Shown piece after piece: positions 51,588-61,078 of a DNA stretch of 64,000 nt. The notes below the pieces were generated by a model. The model was given only the letters and a program-made list of their open reading frames with translations. It made no database searches and was not told where the DNA came from. A program made the translations under genes and the position numbers. The DNA is from Enterococcus_D entomosocium. Its GTDB lineage: Bacteria > Bacillota > Bacilli > Lactobacillales > Enterococcaceae. Location of the stretch: assembly GCF_030441895.1 (NCBI RefSeq), contig NZ_JARJAS010000020.1; one strand, 5' to 3'. Each line of letters starts with the position of its first letter. The stretch's first letter is position 1.

Positions 51588-51615
51588 CAAAGAGTGGGTA
51601 ACCACTCTTTTTTTT
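51588..51615 (+). terminator. Terminator after permease
   Basis: AGAGTGG/CCACTCT stem (51591-51597 with 51602-51608) with a GTAA loop and eight T. Confidence 0.88.
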
Positions 51616-51678
51616 GTTTAGAACATGAATATTTAACTTATGCCACATTTTTTTATTTAAGCAAGTAGCGACATAGAA

Positions 51679-52647
51679 TCATTTTTTCTTTTTTGGCGTA
51701 TGCCCATAATACAATTTGTATTTTTTATAGAAAAAAGTGATATTGGTGAAACCTGCTTCAGCCGCACATTGGGTGATTGGTTTGGTGGAGGAAGCAATTA
51801 AGTTGTGGGCGAGATTCAATTTCTTTTCGATAATCAATTCGGTCAAATTTTTACTAGTTTCTCGTTTGATCAATGCACTTAAATAGGAAGGAGAATAGTT
51901 AAAAAGGGTGGCGAGTTTTGGCAAAGTAACCGTTTGGAAGTTCTCTTCGATATAGGTCAAGATCGCTAGAATGTGCTGTTTTTTTGCCGCTTCTTGCTTG
52001 TTGGTCTGATAGTCGAACTCACGTACGAGAAAAGTGAAAAGAATGGCTATTAGATTGCTGATGATTCGTTTACTACCAATGGCTTTTTCATAAGTTTCTT
52101 TCAGCATTTCTTGAATCACAGCATGGATCCGATCATCTTTATTGTTCTTAAAGACAATATATTGGTCATGCGCGTGCTTGTCTGACAATGCAGTCAGAAC
52201 AAAATCAAGCACGACCCCTTCATTAAACTGTTCTCGACTAATCAATTGAGCGAAATAATCCCGCTTGATCAAAAGATTGATCAAAACATCGTCTTCACCA
52301 GTCATTTCAATCGAATGGGGAATTCCGGTATCAATCAGACAAATTTGTCCTTTTGTCAGCGTAACTTTCTGATCATCGATCAATTGGGTGCATGTTCCTG
52401 AGTAGATATAATTTAATTCGATAAAACTGTGGTTATGATAAGGAACTGGACTGAAGCGGCTTTGCTTTAACAGAGTAAAGTTTTCTTGTTCTTCCATCAG
52501 ATTATCGAATAAGTAAACTTGTCGGCCATTGATCATCACTTTTTCCAGCTGTTGATAATAGTCAGAAAGGTGGTTTGGATGGTCTCTGTGATAGCATTCC
52601 CGCTCAGATAACTGAAAAAGCTTTTTTTCCATTTCTTCGGTTGTCAT
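51679..52647 (-). CDS. AraC-family regulator of the rhamnoside operon
   Basis: A 322-residue regulator with an N-terminal cupin (about 65-150, PYHNHSFIELNYIYSGTC, metal-binding-like His) and two C-terminal HTH motifs (about 235-320: LPKLATLFNYSPSYLSALIKRE and PITQCAAEAGFTNITFFYKKYK). It stands divergent from the GH106-like gene and probably activates it in response to a sugar. The start is ATG 52647 with AGGAGGAGATC upstream; an upstream in-frame ATG at 52707 overlaps the divergent promoter. Confidence 0.88.
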   Translation of the reverse strand: MTTEEMEKKLFQLSERECYHRDHPNHLSDYYQQLEKVMINGRQVYLFDNLMEEQENFTLLKQSRFSPVPYHNHSFIELNYIYSGTCTQLIDDQKVTLTKGQICLIDTGIPHSIEMTGEDDVLINLLIKRDYFAQLISREQFNEGVVLDFVLTALSDKHAHDQYIVFKNNKDDRIHAVIQEMLKETYEKAIGSKRIISNLIAILFTFLVREFDYQTNKQEAAKKQHILAILTYIEENFQTVTLPKLATLFNYSPSYLSALIKRETSKNLTELIIEKKLNLAHNLIASSTKPITQCAAEAGFTNITFFYKKYKLYYGHTPKKKK

Positions 52648-52706
52648 TATGATCTCCTCCTTTCGTAAATCTAAAAATGTGATAATTATCTGCAAAGAAG
52701 ATGACA

Positions 52707-52735
52707 TTGTTTCAATCTGCAGAATTGCTTATGAT
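52707..52735 (+). promoter_or_regulatory. Promoter of rhamnoside hydrolase-PTS operon
   Basis: TTGTTT (52707-52712), 17-base spacer, TATGAT (52730-52735). Confidence 0.5.
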
Positions 52736-52740
52736 ACATT

Positions 52741-52754
52741 TGAAAGCGTATTTA
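52741..52754 (+). promoter_or_regulatory. cre-like site
   Basis: TGAAAGCGTATTTA matches the CcpA site TGWAANCGNTNWCA at 12 of 14 positions and covers the expected transcription start, so carbon catabolite repression by roadblock is likely. Confidence 0.45.
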
Positions 52755-52799
52755 TTATGATTTTAAATGAAGTTGAATGAGAAAGAAAGAGGAATTTGT

Positions 52800-55457
52800 A
52801 TGAAAAAGATAACGAATTTATTGAACGAAAAATATGATAATCATATTTTTCCGTTTTTATGGATGCATGGAGAAGAGAAGGAGACGATTCAAACTTACAT
52901 CAATAAAATTTACGAAGCCGGCATCCGATCTGTCTGCATCGAATCACGACCCCATGAAGAATTTTTGAAAGCGCAATGGTGGGACGAGTTGGCGATCATC
53001 ATTGAAGAGTGTGAAAAAAGACAAATGACACTTTGGATTTTGGATGACAAGCACTTTCCAACAGGCTACGCCGCAGGAGAAATTGAGAAGAATCATCGAC
53101 ATTTGCAGAAAGAATTTTTGAATTTTCGACAATTTGATTTTGTAGGCCCAAAAAAGAATGCTGGAATTATGTTGGATTGGTGTTTCAATGCAGAGCGACC
53201 GAATATTTTGAATTCCGAAGGGGAAACGGTTAACGAGAGTGGCAAATCATTTTTTTCTGCTGAAATCATCAGCGCCGTTGCGGTCAAAAAAACTGGATTT
53301 AAGCAGATCAGCGAGGAGGAGTGGATCGACCTTACAGACTCAATGATTGATGAGACATTGTATTGGTCTATTCCTGAAGGAGAGTGGAGTATCTTTGTCT
53401 TTTACACGACACAAGAAGGAGGGGAAGCTTCGACACAAGGGTACTTGAATCCTTTGGTACCAGAAGCAACGGATGTTTTGCTGGAAACGGTTTATCAAAG
53501 TCATTATCAACACTTTGGAGAGAAATTTGGCACAACGATCCAAGGATTTTTCTCAGATGAACCGCGGTTTGGGAATATCAAGGGTCCTGATGCAGTCCTT
53601 GGAAAAGTAGATATGCCATTGCCGTGGCGGTATGATTTGTTGACTTTGTTAGCAAACCAGCTAGCCATATCTGAAACTGAGCTGCGAGGGCTGTTGCCGG
53701 CTCTCTATCGTGGTGAATCAAAACAGACGGTTAAGATTCGTTACAATTATATGTCGTTGGTTTCTGAGCTATATAGTCAACACTTTTCTCAGCGGATCGG
53801 ACGCTGGTGTCGGGAACATAAGGTCGACTATATCGGACATGTGATTGAGGATAACAATGCCCATGCACGTTTAGGCTATGGGGCAGGTCACTTCTTTCAA
53901 TCGATGAAAGGACAATCGATGGCAGGGATCGATGTCGTTTTGCATCAATTGATGCCGCAACAAAATGACGGATACTTTGAAGCCATGACATCTACTGGCT
54001 GGGATGGCGAATTTTTCCATTACGCATTAGGGAAAATGGGGGCATCTTTAGGAAACTTAGACCCTGTGAAACAAGGTCGAACGATGTGCGAAGTATTCGG
54101 TGCATATGGTTGGTCAGAAGGAACCAAACTGATGAAATGGCTAACCGATCACATGCTGGTGCGAGGGGTCAATCATTTTGTCCCTCATGCTTTTTCAATG
54201 AATGACTTTCCTGATGCCGATTGCCCGCCACACTTTTATGCGCAAGGCCATAATCCACAATTTGAGGGCTTCAAACAGCTGATGACGTATATGAATCGTT
54301 TGAGTTATCTATTTAGCGACGGGAAACATCAAGCGGATATTGCTGTGCTGTACCATGCTGAAGCGGAGTGGGCAGGCGCTTATATGCCGATTCAAAAAGT
54401 TGCTCGTGAACTGATGGAACATCAATACGAATTTGAAATCGTTTCGGTTGAGATGATGCTTGATGCGCAATTTACGGATCAAACGTTTGTCATCAATGAG
54501 TATGCCTTTCAAACACTAGTCATTCCATATACTGAGCGAATGTCTGGTCCATTGATCAAAAAGCTGACAGCTCTCGCAGAATCTGGAATTCAAATTATTT
54601 TTGTTGAGGAAATGGTGAAAGAAGCCCTTGAACAAACTCTGCTTACCCATGAACTGCGGCTTCTCGCTCGCCTTACGGAAGTAACACCGCTCACAGCACT
54701 CACTGATAACGTTGGCTTGAAGGTACGGGATCGTTTAGAAACATCAAAAGCTCTGCCGTATTTGCGCTACTATCATTATCAGCAGCAGACAGATGAAATA
54801 TTCATGCTTTTCAATGAAAATGACAGTGAATCGCTGCAGTTTCAGGCTGTTTTTCCTGCTAAGAAGCCTTTAGTTCAATATGATCCAGTAGAAAATAAAC
54901 TGAAACCTGTGTCATATAAAAATGGCAGCTATGAGATTCATTTAGCACCAGCAGAGAGTATGATTCTTTTTGAAGCTACCTCGGAACAACCATTGCGTAT
55001 TGATAGAAGCAAACCAGTGAAAGAAGTTCATCTAAACGATCAGCCATGGCAAGTCACTTTCGAAGGAATCGGGAAAGAGCAAGCGGTAGTTGCCTGTCAA
55101 AAACAATATTCGTCATTGCCTTTACTGGGAGTCGGTGATGACTTCAGTCGGTTTAGCGGGAAAATCACTTATACCGTGGACTTCCCTAAAGCAGCAGGAG
55201 AGGTTTTATTAAGTATTGAAGATGCTTCAGAAGTTGTGACTGTTTCAGTGAACGGTCATTGTGTAGGCACAAGAATCAGTACACCGTATACATTTGAGTT
55301 GACGGACCTGCTTCAAGAAACGAATAATTCCATCCAGATTGAAGTGATCAATAATTTAGGTCGCAGTATGCGGGATTATCTTTCACAGTTTGTCCTGTTC
55401 GAGCCTTTGGGGATCACTGGCGAAATCAAACTTTTTATTGAGGAGGAGCAAAAATGA
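52800..55457 (+). CDS. Cytoplasmic GH106-like glycoside hydrolase (putative alpha-L-rhamnosidase)
   Basis: An 885-residue enzyme with no signal peptide. A TIM-barrel N-terminal half (to about 500) with FFSDEPRFGN, YIGHVIEDNNAH and MCEVFGAYGWSEGTKLMKWLTDHMLVRG, a middle domain, and a C-terminal beta-sandwich (about 780-885) containing SVNGHCVGTRISTPYTFELTDLL, like GH2-type sugar-binding domains. The MCEVFGAYGW and WL-DHMLVRGVNHFVPHAF pattern fits GH106 alpha-L-rhamnosidases. Neighbouring rhamnose genes support this. AGAGGAATTTG precedes ATG 52800. It overlaps the PTS gene (ATGA), so it acts on an imported substrate. Catalytic residues were not assigned. Confidence 0.65.
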   Translation: MKKITNLLNEKYDNHIFPFLWMHGEEKETIQTYINKIYEAGIRSVCIESRPHEEFLKAQWWDELAIIIEECEKRQMTLWILDDKHFPTGYAAGEIEKNHRHLQKEFLNFRQFDFVGPKKNAGIMLDWCFNAERPNILNSEGETVNESGKSFFSAEIISAVAVKKTGFKQISEEEWIDLTDSMIDETLYWSIPEGEWSIFVFYTTQEGGEASTQGYLNPLVPEATDVLLETVYQSHYQHFGEKFGTTIQGFFSDEPRFGNIKGPDAVLGKVDMPLPWRYDLLTLLANQLAISETELRGLLPALYRGESKQTVKIRYNYMSLVSELYSQHFSQRIGRWCREHKVDYIGHVIEDNNAHARLGYGAGHFFQSMKGQSMAGIDVVLHQLMPQQNDGYFEAMTSTGWDGEFFHYALGKMGASLGNLDPVKQGRTMCEVFGAYGWSEGTKLMKWLTDHMLVRGVNHFVPHAFSMNDFPDADCPPHFYAQGHNPQFEGFKQLMTYMNRLSYLFSDGKHQADIAVLYHAEAEWAGAYMPIQKVARELMEHQYEFEIVSVEMMLDAQFTDQTFVINEYAFQTLVIPYTERMSGPLIKKLTALAESGIQIIFVEEMVKEALEQTLLTHELRLLARLTEVTPLTALTDNVGLKVRDRLETSKALPYLRYYHYQQQTDEIFMLFNENDSESLQFQAVFPAKKPLVQYDPVENKLKPVSYKNGSYEIHLAPAESMILFEATSEQPLRIDRSKPVKEVHLNDQPWQVTFEGIGKEQAVVACQKQYSSLPLLGVGDDFSRFSGKITYTVDFPKAAGEVLLSIEDASEVVTVSVNGHCVGTRISTPYTFELTDLLQETNNSIQIEVINNLGRSMRDYLSQFVLFEPLGITGEIKLFIEEEQK

Positions 55458-57268
55458 ACAACCAGCAGTTGGCAACAGAGGTTTTAAAGGAAATTGGTGG
55501 AAAAGCCAATATCGAATCGGTGACCCATTGCGTCACACGTCTGCGTTTTGTATTACATGATACAGATACCCCAAGTAAGGAGACCATTGCTAGTCTTGAC
55601 GGAGTGATTTCAGTCGTTGAACAGGGCGGACAGTACCAGATCGTTTTAGGAAATCGTGTAAACGATGTCTATGAAGCGGTCCTGCAACAAGTCGGCGAAT
55701 TAATAGAAGACACTACCCATGAAAAAACAAAAAAATCTCTTTTTGATCAGTTTACCTCCACGATTTCAGGGGTTTTCACGCCAGCTTTAGGCGCTATGGC
55801 TGCGTCAGGAACGATCAAAGGGATCTTGACGATTTTATCAGTAGCAGGTATTTTGTCAGAAACTTCGGGAACCTATATCGTTTTGTATGCATTGTCTAAT
55901 GCTTTCTTTTACTTCATGCCAATCTTATTAGGTGCTTCGGCGGCAAATTATTTTAAATTAAACAGCTATGTCGGAATGTTGATTGGGGCATCATTGATCT
56001 ATCCTACTTTGCTGCCGTATGCGACAGAAGGTAGTTTGACCTTTTTGTCGATTCCCGTGAATATGATGGACTATACTTCTTCCGTTTTTCCGGCAATCAT
56101 TGCTGTCTGGGTGGCAGCCAAAATCAATGGCTTCGTTCAGAATTGGCCGTTGAAAGATTTGCGATTCATGGTACAGCCTCTTATCGTGTTACTAGTTTCT
56201 GTCCCTCTTGCCTTGCTGGTCGTTGGTCCAATTATATCCAACTTATCAAGTCTACTGGCAACGCTTGTTAATAATGTTTATCACTTCAGTCCGGTTTTGG
56301 GCGGGCTGGTGATTGGGGGACCATGGATCTTGATGGTCATGTTCGGATTGCATTGGGCATTCATTCCAATTTTTCTTAACAACATGGCGATGCAAGGATT
56401 CGATCCTGTGATGGGTCTGCTCTTAGCGAACCAAATGGCAATGGCTGGAGCTGTCGTGGCGGTTGGTCTACGAACGAAAAACGATAAAACGAAAGCACTC
56501 GCATACTCAACAGGTCTGACAACCCTGATTGGTGTCAGTGAACCAGCATTGTACGGAGTATTACTTCCTTATAAACGTCCGTTGATCGCTGCTGTCATCG
56601 GTGGAAGTTTAGGTGGTGTTATTGCAGGATTTATGCAGACAGTGCAGTATTCTTTTGGTGGTTCAGGATTGTTGGGTATTCCTTTGATTATCAATCCAGC
56701 AGGAATCGATGGTGGATTTTATGGTGGGATTGCTTCGCAGGTAGTAGGGCTTGTTGCGGCATTTCTAATCACCTATTTTTGGGGAATTGTAGAACCTGAA
56801 AAAAGGAAAGCAGTCAATTCAAAAGAGCCAGTGAATACAAAAATCAATTTTCAAGAAGTCGTTCAAGGAGAAGTCGTTCCCTTAACAGAGGTTCCTGACA
56901 AAGTTTTTTCAGAAGGCTTGATGGGGCAAGGGAAAGCAATCAAACCACAATCAAACACCTTTTATGCCCCTTTTGATGGCGTGGTCACTGCTTTATTTCC
57001 AACAAAGCATGCGATCGGCTTGACCAGTGATCAAGGCGTTGAACTTTTGATCCATATCGGTGTTGACACAGTAGAGCTAGAGGGAAGGCACTTTACGACC
57101 CTTATTGAAGCAAATCAAGCAATCAAAAAGGGCCAGCCGCTGATAAAAGCCGATCTCGCAGCTATCCAAGCAGAGGGATATGCGACCATTACGCCAGTTG
57201 TGGTAACGAATGCGTCAGCATTTGAGAAGATCATGAATGAAAAAGAGTCACTTATTGTTGCCAACTAA
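55454..57268 (+). CDS. PTS beta-glucoside-family EIIBCA
   Basis: A 604-residue single-chain transporter: EIIB (1-85, Cys26 in SVTHCVTRLRF), EIIC with about ten spans (105-445, FTSTISGVFTPALGAMAASG, GVSEPALYGVLLPYKRP), and EIIA (470-604, H534 in LLIHIGVDTVELEG). This order and type are those of BglF/SacX-like transporters for glucosides, trehalose and sucrose. With the GH106-like gene, overlap of ATGA and shared AraC regulator, the substrate is likely a rhamnosyl-glucoside such as rutinose or neohesperidose; that is inference. Confidence 0.9.
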   Translation: MNNQQLATEVLKEIGGKANIESVTHCVTRLRFVLHDTDTPSKETIASLDGVISVVEQGGQYQIVLGNRVNDVYEAVLQQVGELIEDTTHEKTKKSLFDQFTSTISGVFTPALGAMAASGTIKGILTILSVAGILSETSGTYIVLYALSNAFFYFMPILLGASAANYFKLNSYVGMLIGASLIYPTLLPYATEGSLTFLSIPVNMMDYTSSVFPAIIAVWVAAKINGFVQNWPLKDLRFMVQPLIVLLVSVPLALLVVGPIISNLSSLLATLVNNVYHFSPVLGGLVIGGPWILMVMFGLHWAFIPIFLNNMAMQGFDPVMGLLLANQMAMAGAVVAVGLRTKNDKTKALAYSTGLTTLIGVSEPALYGVLLPYKRPLIAAVIGGSLGGVIAGFMQTVQYSFGGSGLLGIPLIINPAGIDGGFYGGIASQVVGLVAAFLITYFWGIVEPEKRKAVNSKEPVNTKINFQEVVQGEVVPLTEVPDKVFSEGLMGQGKAIKPQSNTFYAPFDGVVTALFPTKHAIGLTSDQGVELLIHIGVDTVELEGRHFTTLIEANQAIKKGQPLIKADLAAIQAEGYATITPVVVTNASAFEKIMNEKESLIVAN

Positions 57269-57284
57269 AACCTTAGATTCAATG

Positions 57285-57327
57285 AAAAGAAACATGAAAT
57301 CAGTGAATGATTTCATGTTTCTTTTTT
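57285..57327. terminator. Bidirectional terminator between convergent genes
   Basis: A perfect stem (57285-57302 with 57308-57325) with a five-base loop, an A run to the left and T run to the right. It serves the PTS gene and the leftward AraC gene, and overlaps that gene's stop codon by two bases. Confidence 0.9.
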
Positions 57328-58207
57328 ACCGTCCATTCTCCGTTTGTCGATAATCACTAGGTGAAATGCCGACTTTTCTCTTGAATAAACGGCTGAAATA
57401 GGCGGTGTTTTCGATGCCGATCGCCAATGAGATCTCTTTGATGGAAAGACGAGAATAGCGCAAAAGGTCTTTCGAGTAAGAGATGCGTTTGCTGATCTGG
57501 TACTCGATGGGGGGCAAGCCCATGTATTTGGAAAACTCCTTGACGATTTGATACTTATTGATATGGTACCTTTCCTCCAAAGATTCCAAGGTGATCCCTT
57601 GACGGAAATCCTCTTCTAGCTGGTCACGAATCTGCAAAATATAAGGCGGGATCTCACTATCCGAAAAATCGAGATGATATTTTTGCAGGAGCAGTTCATT
57701 GAGTAGCTGATGGATCAAAACAGAGCTTTGGAAGGCAGTTTTCGCATTTGGTTCTGGCTGTAACATCAATAAATCTTGTAAGACCAAATGGATCGGATTT
57801 TGGCGGCTGCTGGCAGGATTTGTGTGAAAAACTGGACTGCCATTTTTGAGAAATTCATCATAAAACGCTGTGACGTTGGCGCCATATAGATGGATCCAGT
57901 CCATTTCCCAGGGCTCTTGACTAACGGTGCGGTAGTACTGATAGTCTAGGCAGTCGATAAAAAACACATCACCTGCTTTTAATTGATAGCTTTTTCCTTT
58001 GTAGCGCAATTCACCGCAACCGGACAATGTATATTTGATCAAATAAGAAGGCAGGTTCTCTCGTTCTGTAAAGTAAGGTTTGCTGGCTTTGAAATAGCCG
58101 ATTTCTTGAATGTAATAGAAAAGTTCACGCTGCTTTTGGGTTGAAGTATTGATGTAACGCAGTGAATCGGTTGACCATGAGTGGTTGGCTTTTTCCCAGT
58201 AATCCAT
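57326..58207 (-). CDS. AraC-family regulator of the rhamnose operon
   Basis: A 293-residue AraC protein: N-terminal cupin (about 45-120, KYTLSGCGELRYKGKSYQLKAGDVFFIDC) and a C-terminal double HTH (about 195-290, ITLESLEERYHINKYQIVKEFSKYMG and SIKEISLAIGIENTAYFSRLFKRKVGISPSDYR). It is divergent from rhaB and probably activates rhaBAD-fucO with L-rhamnose or rhamnulose, as RhaR/RhaS do in enterics. The start is ATG 58207 with AAAGGAGGATCC; an upstream ATG at 58237 is less likely. Confidence 0.9.
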   Translation of the reverse strand: MDYWEKANHSWSTDSLRYINTSTQKQRELFYYIQEIGYFKASKPYFTERENLPSYLIKYTLSGCGELRYKGKSYQLKAGDVFFIDCLDYQYYRTVSQEPWEMDWIHLYGANVTAFYDEFLKNGSPVFHTNPASSRQNPIHLVLQDLLMLQPEPNAKTAFQSSVLIHQLLNELLLQKYHLDFSDSEIPPYILQIRDQLEEDFRQGITLESLEERYHINKYQIVKEFSKYMGLPPIEYQISKRISYSKDLLRYSRLSIKEISLAIGIENTAYFSRLFKRKVGISPSDYRQTENGR

Positions 58208-58285
58208 CGGATCCTCCTTTTTACCAAGATTGTGCAAGTCTTTATCAAAATTGTGTGATGAAACTCGTTGATTGTCAAGCTAAAA

Positions 58286-58327
58286 TTGAGGCAACAAGAA
58301 TGAATCAGTAAATTGTAATCGATTTAT
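58286..58327 (+). promoter_or_regulatory. rha operon promoter and cre-like site
   Basis: TTGAGG (58286-58291), 17-base spacer, TAAATT (58309-58314). Overlapping the -10 is TGTAATCGATTTAT (58314-58327), 12 of 14 matches to the CcpA cre consensus. An AraC-type activator site is expected just upstream but no repeat is clear. Confidence 0.4.
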
Positions 58328-58358
58328 TTTTAACCAAGATAATGAAAGGTGGAGACCA

Positions 58359-59843
58359 GTGAACACATTTATCGCAATCGATATCGGCGCATCAAGCGGT
58401 CGTCTGATGTTGAGCCGTTGGGAAAATGAGCAGATCACTTTAGAAGAGATCCATCGCTTTAAAAACGGCTTTCGTCCCCTTGAAGGCTTTGACCGCTGGG
58501 CGATCGATTATTTGATCCAAGAGATTTTAGTAGGACTGCAAAAAGTGAAACAAGCCGGTATCAATGACTGCTTCGTCGGAATCGACACCTGGGCAGTGGA
58601 CTACTGTTTGATCGATCAAGCAGGCGAACGTTTAGGCGACCCAGTCGCTTATCGAGATAGTCGCACCAATGATGCGATCGCGGCTTTTGGCCAGCGCTAT
58701 TCTTTGCAAAAACTGTATGAGAAAACAGGCATTCAGCTGCAGCCCTTCAACACGATTTTTCAATTAGCTACAGAAGAAGCGCAACTGTTGCAAAAAGCCG
58801 ACAAACTGCTGTTGATTCCAGATTATTTGGGCTACGTTTTTACCGGCAAGATGGTCACGGAAAAAACCAATGCCTCGACGATGCAGCTTCTAAATGCCAA
58901 TACCCAAACATGGGATGTAGAATTATTAGCTGAGATTGGCGTAACAGAAGGACTGTTCCCACCATTGGTTGATGCTGGAACGGTTTTAGGCACACTGCAA
59001 ACTCAGAAGTTTCCAGCCTATGATTTGCCACAAGCGACCTTTGTCACTGTCGCTAGTCATGATACGGCGTCGGCGATCATCGGTACACCCGGAGAAGGGT
59101 CAGAGTGGGGCTACATCAGCAGCGGGACATGGTCATTGCTGGGGATCGAAACCAAAGTACCCAACGTTTCCCTTGCCGCCTTCGATGAAAATTATACGAA
59201 CGAATGGGGTGCCCACAACACGATTCGCTTTTTAAAAAATATCATGGGCATGTGGCTGATCCAAGAAGTGGCTCGGCAGCAAGATTATCAGTATTCCTAT
59301 GCAGAATTGGCGGAATTGGCGCAAGCAACGCCTGCTTTTCAACAGTTTGTCGATGTCAATGATCCTCGTTTTTTGAATCCAGAAAATATGATTACTGAAC
59401 TGCAAGCGTATTGTCGAGAAACCCAGCAGAAAGTTCCAGAAACCGCAGGGGAGCTGGCTCGCTGTGTGTATGATAACTTAGCGCTTTGTTATGCCAGCGA
59501 ATTGCAAAAGCTGGAACAGCTGACAGGTACGACGAACAAGCTGCAAAAACTGCATATCGTGGGGGGCGGTTCCAACAATCGCTTTTTAAATCAACTGACG
59601 GCTGATGCTGCGCAGCTGACGATCGAAGCTGGCCCAAGTGAAGCAACGGCGATCGGCAATCTTTTAATGCAGATGATGAGTGCTAGCATCTTCACGTCGC
59701 TGGTTGAAGCACGCCGCGCGGTCAAACACTCATTTCCTTGCAGTGTTCATGAACCACAGCCTTTTGATCACAAGATTTTAAGCGACTATCAACGTTTTAT
59801 AGAAGGAGAAGGAAAAAATGACAACGATTCAACAGCGTTATGA
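58359..59843 (+). CDS. rhaB: Rhamnulokinase
   Basis: RhaB phosphorylates L-rhamnulose to L-rhamnulose-1-phosphate. The 494-residue FGGY kinase has the N-terminal phosphate loop AIDIGASSGRLMLSR, the catalytic DTWAVDYCLID segment, GYISSGTWSLLGIE and the C-terminal LHIVGGGSNNRFLNQLTADA. It starts with GTG 58359, six bases after AAAGGTGGAG. Its end overlaps rhaA by 26 bases. Family length is about 490. Confidence 0.96.
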   Translation: MNTFIAIDIGASSGRLMLSRWENEQITLEEIHRFKNGFRPLEGFDRWAIDYLIQEILVGLQKVKQAGINDCFVGIDTWAVDYCLIDQAGERLGDPVAYRDSRTNDAIAAFGQRYSLQKLYEKTGIQLQPFNTIFQLATEEAQLLQKADKLLLIPDYLGYVFTGKMVTEKTNASTMQLLNANTQTWDVELLAEIGVTEGLFPPLVDAGTVLGTLQTQKFPAYDLPQATFVTVASHDTASAIIGTPGEGSEWGYISSGTWSLLGIETKVPNVSLAAFDENYTNEWGAHNTIRFLKNIMGMWLIQEVARQQDYQYSYAELAELAQATPAFQQFVDVNDPRFLNPENMITELQAYCRETQQKVPETAGELARCVYDNLALCYASELQKLEQLTGTTNKLQKLHIVGGGSNNRFLNQLTADAAQLTIEAGPSEATAIGNLLMQMMSASIFTSLVEARRAVKHSFPCSVHEPQPFDHKILSDYQRFIEGEGKNDNDSTAL

Positions 59844-61071
59844 AGAAGCTAAGACAGCATATGCCAAATTGGGCGTCGACACGGATACGGTTTTGAAAAA
59901 ATTAGCCAATGTGAAAATCTCGATGCATGTTTGGCAAGGGGACGATGTCCAAGGATTTTTGAGTGATGAAGCATTATCTGGTGGGATCTCTGTAACGGGG
60001 AATTATCCTGGTGCTGCCCATACCCCAGAGGAGTTGCGCCAAGATTTAGAAAAAGCCTACTCTTTGATTCCTGGAAAACACAAATTGAACCTTCACGCTA
60101 TCTATTTAGACACCGAGGAAGCAGTGGATCTAAATGAATTGGAGCCGAAGCATTTTGAAAAATGGGTCGCTTGGGCGAAAGAACAAGGCTTAGGTTTAGA
60201 CTTCAATCCAACCTTTTTCTCACATCCCATGTTCAAAGATGGCTTTACCCTTGCTTCACCAGATGAAGAAGTTCGTCAGTTTTGGATCGAACACGGCAAA
60301 CGTTCGCGTCAAATCGCTGCCTATATGGGGAAAGAAACTGGGCAAGTCTGTGTCAATAATTTCTGGGTGCCAGATGGCTACAAAGACAACCCGATCGATC
60401 GTTTTACACCACGGGAACGCTTGATGACAGCATTAGATGAGATTTTTGCTGAAGAATTGCCAGCGGAATACACAGTGGATGCCGTGGAAAGCAAGCTGTT
60501 TGGTCTTGGTGCCGAAGCCTACACCGTCGGCTCTCATGAATTTTATATGGGCTATGGCTTGACGCGCGATAAATTGATTTGTTTGGATGCTGGACATTTC
60601 CATCCAACCGAAGTGATCTCCAATAAATTGTCTTCATTGGCACTATTCAGCAAAGGCATTTTGCTGCATGTCAGCCGTCCTGTACGCTGGGATAGTGATC
60701 ATGTCGTGATCATGGACGATGAATTGCAAGAGATTGGCCACGAATTGGTTCGCAATGACTTATTGCCAAAAACCAACATTGGGTTAGATTTCTTTGATGC
60801 AACGATCAATCGGGTCGCTGCGTGGGTGATCGGGACGCGCAATACTCAAAAAGCGTTGCTAAAAGCGATGCTAGAACCGATCGAAGAACTAAAAGCAATC
60901 GAATTGTCAGGTGATTTCACCACTCGTTTAGCCATGACGGAAGAATTAAAAGACTATCCGTATGCAGATGTTTGGAATTACTTCTGTGAAAGCCAAGGGG
61001 TACCAGCAGGTCTGGATTGGCTATCAGAAGTGAAAGCCTATGAAGAAACCGTCTTAAAAGCCAGAAAGTAG
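59818..61071 (+). CDS. rhaA: L-rhamnose isomerase
   Basis: RhaA converts L-rhamnose to L-rhamnulose with a divalent metal. The 417-residue protein shows VKISMHVWQGDDVQGF, LNLHAIYLD, FNPTFFSHP, NFWVPDGYKDNPIDRF and LDAGHFHPTEVISNKL, all family signatures with metal ligands. AGAAGGAGAAGG precedes ATG 59818 inside the end of rhaB, so translation is coupled. Normal length for RhaA (about 420). Confidence 0.97.
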   Translation: MTTIQQRYEEAKTAYAKLGVDTDTVLKKLANVKISMHVWQGDDVQGFLSDEALSGGISVTGNYPGAAHTPEELRQDLEKAYSLIPGKHKLNLHAIYLDTEEAVDLNELEPKHFEKWVAWAKEQGLGLDFNPTFFSHPMFKDGFTLASPDEEVRQFWIEHGKRSRQIAAYMGKETGQVCVNNFWVPDGYKDNPIDRFTPRERLMTALDEIFAEELPAEYTVDAVESKLFGLGAEAYTVGSHEFYMGYGLTRDKLICLDAGHFHPTEVISNKLSSLALFSKGILLHVSRPVRWDSDHVVIMDDELQEIGHELVRNDLLPKTNIGLDFFDATINRVAAWVIGTRNTQKALLKAMLEPIEELKAIELSGDFTTRLAMTEELKDYPYADVWNYFCESQGVPAGLDWLSEVKAYEETVLKARK

Positions 61072-61078
61072 GAGAACG